A stretch of DNA of 6,793 bases from Actinomycetota bacterium (lineage in GTDB: Bacteria > Actinomycetota > Acidimicrobiia > Acidimicrobiales > CADCSY01). Shown here in pieces: positions 1 to 6,041 of the stretch. Every line of letters starts with the position of its first letter. Positions within the stretch are counted from its first letter, which is position 1. A program made the translations under genes and the position numbers. The stretch spans positions 1-6,793 of the forward strand of contig JACOTK010000024.1 in NCBI GenBank assembly GCA_016178435.1. Direction: 5' to 3'. The notes under the pieces are model-generated. The model ran no database searches. It worked only from the letters and a program-made list of their open reading frames with translations, and was not told where the DNA came from.

Positions 1-1349
1 ATGGAGAGCCGCTTGCCGGGCTCGATGATCGTGCCCTGAACCAGATCGGCGATCCGGTGAATGTTGGCGACGCGGGGCTGGTTCGCCGGATGATTGGTGG
101 TGAAGGATCCGACCTGCTCGACGATGCCCATCGCGCGGGCGTCGTCCACGGTGCGCTCGGGCTCGGCGACGCGAAGCGGGAGATCAACGGAGGGTTTGGA
201 CCGGTCCCCAGCAGTCAGCGCCTGGAGGATGCGCTCCGGCGCCACCGGCGCACAACAGGTGGCGCCGGCGACACCCGGAATGATGATGGGCGAACCGTCG
301 ACGACCTTGAAGCTCGCGTCGAGCGGAGGCGTGCCGACGTCGGGGAGGAGCTTCTCCAGATCGTCGATCACCTTCGAGTCGTCCAGGTCCAGGACGAGGC
401 CGACGTCGCCGGGAACGGCGAGGGCCCAACGCCTGAGCATCGCCGGTGTCACGGTTGCGGCGGTGTCGCCGGCCTCGACGCTGATCGACGTGCTCATCAG
501 GGCGTCGGCCTGCCGCGCCAACTTCTCGGCATCGGCCAGACCGAACCGCGGGCGCAGCACGGCATCGGCAACGGTTGCCCGAAGCGGCGTGGCGCCGCGT
601 GCGGCTGCCTCGATCACCAGGTGGCGCACGGTCGCGGGGTCGAGACCGTGACCGTTGATGCCCTTGACGGCGTGAATGGCCCCGTCGCCATCGTCTGCGA
701 TCGTGGGCTCGACGGGCTCCACCCGCTTGGTGGGGTCCCGCTGCGCGACCACGGCTGTGAGCTTCGCGTCGTCGAGGGACGCGAGGACGGGAACCTCCCG
801 TGGGGCGACGAACGATCGGAGCCACTCGAAGGGTCGCTTCCACCAGGACGGCTGTGAGCCGAGGTCGATGGCGTTGGTGACGGTGGTCTTCTGATCGACG
901 ACCAGACCCACCTCGGCGGCGGTGGTGGCCAGGGTTCCACCTGGAGTCGTGATCTCGATCCGGGAGCCGGCGAGACGTTGTGCGGTCGCAGCGACCATGG
1001 GGGCGAGTCTGGCGGCGTTCATCCCCCCGACCGATTGGCCCCCGAGCTCTGCGTTGCGCACGACCAGGTCTGCGCTCATGGAGGTGTCGAGAGCCCACGC
1101 GGCCACGGGCAGCAGGAAAAGGACCAGCAGGACGGCCACTGACCACTTGATCCGTCGACGGGAGATCTTCCGCGCGGCAGGGATTGTGCGTTGCTTGGGT
1201 GTCAGGGTCTTGGTATCAGGGTTGGCGGGGCTCGGAATCGGGTGGGGGCTGGTCGGTGTCGATCGGTGCGGGATGCGCCTCGGAGAGGTGGTCCTCCAGC
1301 TCGGGCCTCGATCCGAATCGCAGCTCGCAGCGGGGGCATTGACGGACAT
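1..1349 (-). CDS. VanW-family (YoaR-like) membrane-anchored wall protein, C-terminus cut by the window edge
   Basis: The frame is open from ATG 1349 to the left edge, giving 449 codons with no stop. A basic stretch (KISRRRIK, residues 61-68) precedes one hydrophobic segment (about 71-87), so the protein should be N-in with a large extracytoplasmic part. After the membrane segment comes the motif LGGQSVGGM (102-110), typical of the start of YoaR-like putative peptidoglycan-binding regions. Two such regions seem to fill about 95-400. The VanW domain starts at about 414 (GSFTTN, then NIHRIADLVQGTIIEPGK) and is cut by the edge. VanW proteins are named after a vancomycin-resistance accessory gene, but their biochemical role is unclear; wall association is inferred. 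Adjacent cysteines (365-366) lie in the exported part. The start is uncertain: the only in-frame canonical starts are ATG 1349, which overlaps the zinc-finger ORF, and GTG 1139, which falls inside the membrane segment and drops the basic tail. A frameshift joining it to the zinc-finger ORF is a third option. Confidence 0.85.
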   Translation of the reverse strand, partial: MSVNAPAASCDSDRGPSWRTTSPRRIPHRSTPTSPHPIPSPANPDTKTLTPKQRTIPAARKISRRRIKWSVAVLLVLFLLPVAAWALDTSMSADLVVRNAELGGQSVGGMNAARLAPMVAATAQRLAGSRIEITTPGGTLATTAAEVGLVVDQKTTVTNAIDLGSQPSWWKRPFEWLRSFVAPREVPVLASLDDAKLTAVVAQRDPTKRVEPVEPTIADDGDGAIHAVKGINGHGLDPATVRHLVIEAAARGATPLRATVADAVLRPRFGLADAEKLARQADALMSTSISVEAGDTAATVTPAMLRRWALAVPGDVGLVLDLDDSKVIDDLEKLLPDVGTPPLDASFKVVDGSPIIIPGVAGATCCAPVAPERILQALTAGDRSKPSVDLPLRVAEPERTVDDARAMGIVEQVGSFTTNHPANQPRVANIHRIADLVQGTIIEPGKRLS

Positions 1350-1353
1350 CCAT
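1216..1353 (-). CDS. 45-residue C2H2 zinc-finger ORF, possibly the displaced N-terminus of the VanW-family gene
   Basis: This short ORF starts at ATG 1353 and ends at TGA 1218-1216. It carries a complete classical C2H2 finger: Cys6-x2-Cys9-x3-Phe13-x5-Leu19-x2-His22-x4-His27, matching the consensus spacing and both core hydrophobic positions. The tail (28-45) is rich in Pro, Asp and Glu. A GAGG lies only 3 nt before the start codon, so the ribosome site is weak. It overlaps the VanW-frame ATG at 1349 (ATGGATG). Its stop is followed in the other frame by a basic tail and membrane segment that lack their own good start. Dropping one C from the C run at 1244-1248 would make one protein: zinc finger, Pro-rich linker, membrane helix, then VanW. 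Single N-terminal fingers can bind nucleic acid or protein; no partner is visible. It is either a small independent protein or part of the VanW gene; I cannot decide from this sequence. Confidence 0.5.
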   Translation of the reverse strand: MDVRQCPRCELRFGSRPELEDHLSEAHPAPIDTDQPPPDSEPRQP

Positions 1354-1480
1354 GACCCTCAAGCCTGACAGGTTCGGAGCGCTGTGGCATGGTCATGTGA
1401 CAGATGAGGTTTTGCAGCTCGCCTCGGAGGTGGGCGACACATGGACCATCGTCCGTGTGGCGATCGATGAGGGGGACGAC
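1354..1480. promoter_or_regulatory. Divergent intergenic region between the VanW/zinc-finger locus and the lipoprotein gene
   Basis: These 127 bp separate two divergent gene starts and so should hold both promoters. I find no convincing -35/-10 pair on either strand. The only clear signal is a GAGGGGG purine run at 1469-1475, a good Shine-Dalgarno site for the ATG at 1481. The lipoprotein frame stays open back to ATG 1352, but that extra 43-residue stretch has no signal-peptide character and is treated as untranslated. Confidence 0.4.
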
Positions 1481-2089
1481 ATGGACGCAGGCGTCGTGAG
1501 TCTGTCGAGGAAGGCGCCACGGCGTCGAGCGGTGGTATCGACACGTTGGCCAACCCTGTTGGTTGCACTGGTGGCCGGGGCGCTCGTTCTGTCGGGCTGT
1601 GGGGACGACAAGGGCGATGACGCGTCAAAGCCGTCGGCCAAGGACACCCTTCCCCGAACCTATGAGACCCCGGAGGGCAAGGTGGCGTTCTCCGAGGGTG
1701 GTGACACGGTCACGATCGAGACCCCGGAGGGCAAGAGCCTCTTGATCAACGGTCGGCTCCCCGATGATTTCCCGGATGGGTTTCCGATCCTGAAGGGCGC
1801 CAAGATCCAGACCTCCTCGGTGCAGCCCAAGAGCGACTCGATCGTGCAGACCACTCGTTACTTCGTCGAGCTCGGCGGCGCCGAAGCGTACGAGCAGTAC
1901 CTCGATCTCCTGGTCGCAGCGGGATATCGGCTCGGAGAGAAGACCCGCGTCGACGACGGGCCTGCGGGCTTCGACGGCAGCATCACCTTCAAGGGCGAGG
2001 GCGATCGCTCGAAGCAGTCAGGGTTGGTCAGCGTGAGCCTCAACAAGGCCCAGGTTCAGGTGTCGGTCACCTTGACCATCCTCAAGTAG
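1481..2089 (+). CDS. Secreted lipoprotein of unknown function
   Basis: The 202-residue product begins with a lipoprotein signal peptide: basic n-region (RKAPRRR, about 10-16), hydrophobic core (about 25-37) and lipobox LSGC with the lipidated Cys at residue 40. The mature protein should be anchored on the outer face of the cytoplasmic membrane. A charged linker (GDDKGDDASK) follows, then two copies of ETPEGK (62-67 and 80-85), the segment LPDDFPDGFPILKGAKI (93-109), and an alternating hydrophobic/polar C-terminus that looks like beta strands. ATG 1481 was chosen because a GAGGGGG site lies 5 nt upstream and it places the signal peptide correctly; the in-frame ATG at 1352 would put 43 extra residues before it. 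I do not recognise a named family. It diverges from the VanW-family gene, so a role at the cell envelope is plausible but inferred. Its stop codon lies inside the 3' end of the opposing methyltransferase gene. Confidence 0.85.
   Translation: MDAGVVSLSRKAPRRRAVVSTRWPTLLVALVAGALVLSGCGDDKGDDASKPSAKDTLPRTYETPEGKVAFSEGGDTVTIETPEGKSLLINGRLPDDFPDGFPILKGAKIQTSSVQPKSDSIVQTTRYFVELGGAEAYEQYLDLLVAAGYRLGEKTRVDDGPAGFDGSITFKGEGDRSKQSGLVSVSLNKAQVQVSVTLTILK
1664..1735 (+). repeat. In-frame 18-bp direct repeat within the lipoprotein gene
   Basis: The 18-mer gagaccccggagggcaag occurs identically at 1664-1681 and 1718-1735, exactly 54 bp (18 codons) apart and in frame, coding ETPEGK twice. The residues after each copy are similar in type (VAF and SLL), which suggests a duplicated beta-hairpin unit. 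Confidence 0.8.
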
Positions 2090-2774
2090 GAAACCAACGC
2101 CGTTCGAGGGACGCCGCTCGACTCAGGAGCCCGCCGAGCCCGTCCTGGGCCGAGTCCAGGTCGCTGCCGGTGCGACCGCGTTCGATGACGGCTTTGATCG
2201 CCGCAGGAGGCACGAGGAACGAGTAGGCGCCGGTGCTGCGAAGCATCTCGAGGTCGTTGGCGACCAGCAGGGCTGCCAGCTCGGCTCGTGAGAATCGGCG
2301 TGCCGAATGGGTCACGCGATCGTGTGCTCGGCGAAGACGTCGTACGCCGGGCTCCATCAGGCAGACCACGCCACCGGGGCGCACGACACGGGCCAGCTCG
2401 CCGACCGCGGCGGCGGGGTCGGTGATCGAACGATGGCACAGCACCGTCACGCACAACAGCGCGTCGAAGGCGCCGTCTCGGTAGGGGAGGGCAGTCAGGT
2501 CGGCGACCGTGAGCCCCGTCGATTCGTGCGCCTCGCGGTAGAGCGACAGGGCCAGGTGCTCCATGTCCGCGCCGAAGAGCGCAGCGGCCGGCCCGGCGCC
2601 CTCGGCATTGGCGAGCCAGGCGCCCGTGGCGCCGGTGCCACAGCCGGCATCGAGGCGACGTCCCCCCGCCGGCAGGTTGGGACCGAGCACGGTTTGCAGC
2701 AGCTCACGAGTGGCGCGATACCACCAATGCGAGGTCTCGACCTCGGCCATGCGACGGTACTCGTCCAGCTCCAT
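2082..2774 (-). CDS. Class I SAM-dependent methyltransferase (Methyltransf_11 type)
   Basis: The 230-residue soluble protein has the Rossmann SAM-binding signature LDAGCGTGATG at residues 41-51 (motif I), an acidic residue after beta-2 (GAD, 68-70), the ADLTALPYRDGAFD stretch (91-104) that normally contacts the adenine, and the RVVRPGGVVCLMEP strand (129-142). The N-terminal HWWYRATRELL (17-27) and the later HDRVTHSARRFSRAEL (151-166) are typical of methyltransferases found next to glycosyltransferases in glycan clusters. Methyl transfer from SAM is well supported; the acceptor (sugar, lipid or other) is not known. ATG 2774 was chosen because AGGAG lies 6 nt upstream; the frame continues to ATG 2807 and beyond, but that part shows no conserved character. 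It is transcribed away from the sugar genes that start at 2851 and may share their control region. Its stop overlaps the end of the lipoprotein gene by 8 bp, tail-to-tail. Confidence 0.9.
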   Translation of the reverse strand: MELDEYRRMAEVETSHWWYRATRELLQTVLGPNLPAGGRRLDAGCGTGATGAWLANAEGAGPAAALFGADMEHLALSLYREAHESTGLTVADLTALPYRDGAFDALLCVTVLCHRSITDPAAAVGELARVVRPGGVVCLMEPGVRRLRRAHDRVTHSARRFSRAELAALLVANDLEMLRSTGAYSFLVPPAAIKAVIERGRTGSDLDSAQDGLGGLLSRAASLERRWFPT

Positions 2775-2793
2775 GACACTCTCCTGCGCTTGG

Positions 2794-2809
2794 GCATGTC
2801 CTAACATGC
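2794..2809. promoter_or_regulatory. 6+6 bp inverted repeat in the divergent methyltransferase/glycosyltransferase promoter region
   Basis: GCATGT (2794-2799) and ACATGC (2804-2809) form a perfect dyad around the 4-nt spacer CCTA. It lies between the starts at 2774 (minus) and 2851 (plus). The hexamer TAACAT (2802-2807) fits the TAnnnT pattern of a -10 box for the plus strand, which would start a transcript some 35-40 nt before the GTG at 2851; I see no good -35. A repressor operator is plausible, but a short dyad can also arise by chance. Confidence 0.3.
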
Positions 2810-2850
2810 GGTCGAGCCGACACGCCTTGGGAGACAGTAGGTCGGGGCAC

Positions 2851-3933
2851 GTGAAAGGGCATGGTCTGGTGGTGTCGGTCGTTGGGCGTCTGTTCCCGTG
2901 GCGGGCTGTCGTGCTGCCCTGGCTCGCGTCCCGCCTGGTGGTCGACCTCGCCATGCTCGTCGGCGCTTCGTCGCTGTTCGGCTCGGCGCTTCCGTGGTCG
3001 TCGGGTTTCACGGGCTGGGACTTCGGTTGGTACCGCCAGATCGCCGAGGTGGGCTACGGCGCGCCGCCGGTTTCCGGTGTGCAGTCGCCGTGGCCGTTCT
3101 TTCCCTTCTTTCCGGGTGTCGTCCGGGTGGGGGACTGGTTGGGCATGCCATCGGGGTTGACGGCGTTCCTCGTCAACCATGTCGTGTTCCTCGTCGCGCT
3201 TGGCGGCGTGCATCGCCTGGCGTCACGTCACCTGCGTGGCTCCGCGGCTCGATTGAGCGTCTGGGCCTTGGTGCTGTTCCCCGGTTCGGTCTCGTTCTCG
3301 TTGGGCTATCCCTCGGCGATCTTCCTGGCCGCTTCGGTGTGGGCATTTTGGTGCCTGGAGGAACGCCACGACCTCGGCGCGGCGGCCTTGGGGGTGGTGG
3401 TCACCATGGTTCGTCCCAACGGGTTGCTGGTTGTGGCGGCCATGGGCCTTTTCGTGCTCCGATCGCCCGGCCTCGCCCAGCTGCGACGAGCGGTGCTGAT
3501 CGCAACGCCGTCGGCCCTGGCGATCGGGGTCTGGTGCCTTCAGGTCGACCGCTGGAGCGGCGACCCCTTTGCGTTCTGGACGTCCAAGGCGTCGTGGGAC
3601 GAGCTGACGATGCTCGAGCTCGTCAGGACCCACGATCACGCCGGCCTGGTGCATGTGGCCATGGCCGCGGTGGTGGCCGTCGTCATCCTGCTTGCCTGGA
3701 GACGCCTGCCCCTTGCCTGGTTGGTGATGGTGGCCGCGTATCTTGTGCCCCCGGGGCTGTTCGCCGTCGTCGGCTTGGGGAGGTATGCAAACGAGTCGTT
3801 CCCGGTTGCGATCGCCGCCGGCGATGTGCTCGACCGGTGCTCGACCAAGGTTCGTGGCATGGTGCTCGCCGCTTCGACCTGTGGGCTGGTTTCCTTTTCG
3901 GTGATGGTCGTGAGGTACCATTTTGTGCCCTGA
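2851..3933 (+). CDS. PIG-V-like integral membrane mannosyltransferase/glycosyltransferase (GT-C fold)
   Basis: The 360-residue product is strongly hydrophobic with many predicted membrane helices (about 17-40, 104-122, 134-167, 174-203, 213-230, 265-283, 287-308, 335-354). The first loop holds WDFGWYRQIAEVGYG (56-70), matching the WDxxWY..IA..GY signature of PIG-V-like enzymes, where the Asp (here Asp57) is the likely catalytic residue. FFPFFPG (83-89), RPNG (188-191) and GRYANESFP (310-318) are further family-like marks. GT-C enzymes use polyprenyl-phosphate sugar donors and transfer on the extracytoplasmic face; the exact sugar and acceptor are unknown. GTG 2851 was chosen from a purine-rich GGTCGGGG upstream; in-frame GTGs at 2869 and 2872 are alternatives. 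The next gene on the same strand starts 42 nt after the stop, so cotranscription is likely. At about 360 residues it is close to the usual size. Confidence 0.82.
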   Translation: MKGHGLVVSVVGRLFPWRAVVLPWLASRLVVDLAMLVGASSLFGSALPWSSGFTGWDFGWYRQIAEVGYGAPPVSGVQSPWPFFPFFPGVVRVGDWLGMPSGLTAFLVNHVVFLVALGGVHRLASRHLRGSAARLSVWALVLFPGSVSFSLGYPSAIFLAASVWAFWCLEERHDLGAAALGVVVTMVRPNGLLVVAAMGLFVLRSPGLAQLRRAVLIATPSALAIGVWCLQVDRWSGDPFAFWTSKASWDELTMLELVRTHDHAGLVHVAMAAVVAVVILLAWRRLPLAWLVMVAAYLVPPGLFAVVGLGRYANESFPVAIAAGDVLDRCSTKVRGMVLAASTCGLVSFSVMVVRYHFVP

Positions 3934-3975
3934 ACATCGACACCCGATGGCCCTCCGCGCGGAATCGAGTACGAG

Positions 3976-4980
3976 GTGACGACCCACAACCTGGCTCCCT
4001 TCGCGGGAACAAGCTGCATCGTCACCGGGGGGTTGGGGTTCATCGGGTCGAACCTGGCGTTGGCCCTCGCCGCAGCGGGAGCACGGGTGACGGTGATCGA
4101 CGCGCTGGTCCCCACACATGGTGGCGATCGACGCAATCTCGATCGAGAAGACCCTGCGGTGCGCGCCGTGGTCGCGAACATCGCCGATCGTTCCGTGGTG
4201 GAGCCCCTGCTTGACGGAGCGGGGTATGTCTTTGCAGTTGCAGGACAGGTCAGCCATCACGAATCGATGCTCGACCCGCTCGGTGATCTCGAGCACAACA
4301 CCCGCAGCCAGGTCGCGTTCCTGGAGCTCCTGCGTGCGGTCGCCCCGGACGCAGTCGTGGTGCACACCTCGACACGTCAGGTCTACGGACGACCGCGCTA
4401 CCTGCCGGTCGATGAGGATCACCCCACGTCGCCCGTTGACGTCAACGGCATCGACAAGCTCGCGGGCGAGCAGTTCCACCTGCTCTACAGCAAGGTTCAC
4501 GGCATGCGGATCAGCGCATTGCGTCTCACCAACGTGTACGGACCGCGTCAGTGTCTGGCACGCGATGGGCTGGGCTTCCTGCCGGTCTTCGTGCGACGGG
4601 CGCTGCGCGGTGAGCCCATCACCGTCTTCGGCGAAGGTGAGCAGCTTCGCGACTGCGTGCACGTCGATGACGTCGTGCACGCCCTTGCGCTGGCAGCCCT
4701 GTCGCCGGATGCCCCCGGCGAGGTGTTCAACATCGGTCATCCCGAGCACCACTCCCTGCGTGAGATCGCCGGGATCGTTGTCGGGGAGGCCGGTCAGGGC
4801 GAGGTGACCACGATTGCGTGGCCTGCCGAGTTGGTGGGTATCGACATCGGGAGCTTCCACACGGACTTCTCGAAGGCCAAGCGGGTTCTGGGTTGGGAGC
4901 CGTCCATCGGCTTGGCCGAGGGCATGGCCCGGACCATCGATTTCTATCGGGAACGCCCGTGGTACCTGCCGTCGACCTGA
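3976..4980 (+). CDS. NAD-dependent epimerase/dehydratase (extended SDR) with a variant active site
   Basis: This 334-residue SDR should act on a nucleotide sugar in the cytoplasm. The N-terminal Rossmann motif is TGGLGFIGSN (17-26), with Asp42 at the end of beta-2 favouring NAD. The Ser/Thr strand reads HTSTRQVYG (130-138). The usual YxxxK is NGIDK (157-161): Lys161 is kept but the catalytic Tyr is Asn157. LRLTNVYGPR (182-191), LRDCVHVDDV (224-233) and the C-terminal DFSKAKRVLGWEPS (297-310) are standard for the family. From memory, close relatives with an NGINK motif, a STRQ.YG strand and an IDIG segment near the C-terminus (here 289-292) form a group of their own in glycan clusters, so the change is probably a family trait and not decay. 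The reaction is therefore uncertain (epimerase, dehydratase or oxidoreductase). The start is GTG 3976 with a weak ribosome site. Its 3' end overlaps the aminotransferase start by 22 bp. Confidence 0.88.
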   Translation: MTTHNLAPFAGTSCIVTGGLGFIGSNLALALAAAGARVTVIDALVPTHGGDRRNLDREDPAVRAVVANIADRSVVEPLLDGAGYVFAVAGQVSHHESMLDPLGDLEHNTRSQVAFLELLRAVAPDAVVVHTSTRQVYGRPRYLPVDEDHPTSPVDVNGIDKLAGEQFHLLYSKVHGMRISALRLTNVYGPRQCLARDGLGFLPVFVRRALRGEPITVFGEGEQLRDCVHVDDVVHALALAALSPDAPGEVFNIGHPEHHSLREIAGIVVGEAGQGEVTTIAWPAELVGIDIGSFHTDFSKAKRVLGWEPSIGLAEGMARTIDFYRERPWYLPST

Positions 4981-6041
4981 CCCGACGGGCAGCGCGCTAT
5001 CGGGATCGTTTTGTCGAGGCAATCGATCGGGTCATGTGCTCGGGGGTCGTGTTGCTCGGCGCCGAGACCGAGGCGTTCGAGGCGGAGATGGCAGCGGCGA
5101 TGGGGGCGGCCCATGGGGTTGCTGTTGCGTCGGGGGCCTCAGCGCTCTCCCTGAGCCTGGCGGCGCTCGGCGTGGGGCCCGGCGACGAGGTAATCGTGCC
5201 GGCGTTCACCGCCGTGCCGACAGCGGCGGCCGTCTGTGCCGTGGGAGCGGTTCCGGTCCCCGTCGACGTCGACCCGACGACCGCGGCGATCGACCCGACA
5301 GCGGTCATCGCTGCTCGCACCGAGCGCACGGCGGCGATCATGCCGGTGCACCTGTACGGGCGCCCCTTCTCGCTCGTGGAGTCCGGCCTGCTCGAGCTGG
5401 GCGTGCCCGTCGTGGAGGATGCGGCACAGGCTCACGGCGCCCTCGTCCCGCCCTCGCAGTCAGGCAGCGCAGCGGCGTGTTACAGCTTCTATCCCACGAA
5501 GAACCTCGGTGGCATGGGCGACGGGGGCATGGTCGTCACCGACGATGCCGATCTGGCTGCTCGCCTGCGACGTCTGCGGGTTCACGGCATGGCCGCCATG
5601 TACGAGCATGTCGAGGTTGCCATGAACTCCCGACTCTCCGAGTTGGAGGCTGCCTGGCTGCGCCTGGTCCTGCCCGATCTCGAAGCGGGCAATGCCCGTC
5701 GAGCCGAGATCGCTGCTCGCTATCGAGCGGCGGCGCCGAGCCTTCGCGGACAGGCTCCCCACGAGCGCCACGTGCACCACCTGAGTGTGGTGCGGGTGGC
5801 GGATCGGCAACGGTTTCGAGATGCCATGGCCGAGCGAGAGGTGGCAACGGCGGTGCACTACCCGTTGGCATTGAACGGCCAGCCGGCGTACCGTCACTTC
5901 GCCCGCCATGCCTGTCCCGAGGCGGCAGCATGGGCTCGTGAATGCGTCTCACTGCCGTGTTTTCCCGAGCTCACCGACGAGGAGGTCGACATCGTGTGCA
6001 GCGCCCTCCATGATGTCGAGGCCAAGGAGTTCGCATGCTGA
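4959..6041 (+). CDS. DegT/DnrJ/EryC1/StrS-family PLP-dependent sugar aminotransferase
   Basis: The 360-residue protein should transfer an amino group (usually from glutamate) to a keto-sugar nucleotide in the cytoplasm, using PLP. The N-terminus VPAVDLTRRAARY matches the usual (I/V)P.VDL opening and supports GTG 4959 as the start over the in-frame ATG upstream at 4818. Family motifs follow in order: LGAETEAFE (33-41), ASGASAL (57-63), GDEVIVPAFT (75-84), HLYGRP (131-136), VVEDAAQAHGA (151-161; Asp154 pairs with the PLP pyridine), and SFYPTKNLGGMGDGG (176-190) with Lys181 as the Schiff-base lysine. MNSRLSELEAAWL (222-234) and a C-terminal small domain with VHYPLALNGQPAY (299-311) complete the fold, so it looks full-length and active. 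It overlaps the SDR gene by 22 bp and the next gene by 7 bp. The SDR may provide its keto-sugar substrate; the specific amino sugar cannot be told. Confidence 0.92.
   Translation: MVPAVDLTRRAARYRDRFVEAIDRVMCSGVVLLGAETEAFEAEMAAAMGAAHGVAVASGASALSLSLAALGVGPGDEVIVPAFTAVPTAAAVCAVGAVPVPVDVDPTTAAIDPTAVIAARTERTAAIMPVHLYGRPFSLVESGLLELGVPVVEDAAQAHGALVPPSQSGSAAACYSFYPTKNLGGMGDGGMVVTDDADLAARLRRLRVHGMAAMYEHVEVAMNSRLSELEAAWLRLVLPDLEAGNARRAEIAARYRAAAPSLRGQAPHERHVHHLSVVRVADRQRFRDAMAEREVATAVHYPLALNGQPAYRHFARHACPEAAAWARECVSLPCFPELTDEEVDIVCSALHDVEAKEFAC
6024..6029 (+). promoter_or_regulatory. Strong Shine-Dalgarno site for the GT2 gene, inside the aminotransferase gene
   Basis: AAGGAG lies 5 nt before the ATG at 6035, within the last codons of the aminotransferase gene. 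Together with the ATGCTGA overlap of start and stop, it fixes the start of the glycosyltransferase and points to translational coupling. Confidence 0.75.

Noticed and set aside
57..857. 266-codon plus-strand frame
   Set aside because: It is antisense to the VanW-family gene, whose frame shows real motifs; this product is low-complexity and Arg/Gly/Asp-rich.
184..1146. 320-codon minus-strand frame
   Set aside because: It is a shifted frame of the VanW-family gene, extremely Arg-rich, with no recognisable motif.
1352..1480. N-terminal extension of the lipoprotein frame from ATG 1352
   Set aside because: It would place 43 non-hydrophobic residues before the signal peptide, and the strong ribosome site is at 1469-1475, serving ATG 1481.
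3954..3963. TCCGCGCGGA palindrome before the SDR gene
   Set aside because: It is short, has no loop or T tract and is made of common GC-rich words; too weak for an operator or terminator call.
2898..4214. 438-codon plus-strand frame across the GT-C and SDR genes
   Set aside because: It is a shifted frame rich in Arg, Gly and Pro; the overlapping frames carry clear membrane and SDR signatures.
3223..5022. 599-codon open frame on the minus strand
   Set aside because: It lies antisense to the GT-C, SDR and aminotransferase genes; its product is a His/Arg/Gly/Gln-rich mix with no domain, as expected from the complement of GC-rich coding DNA.
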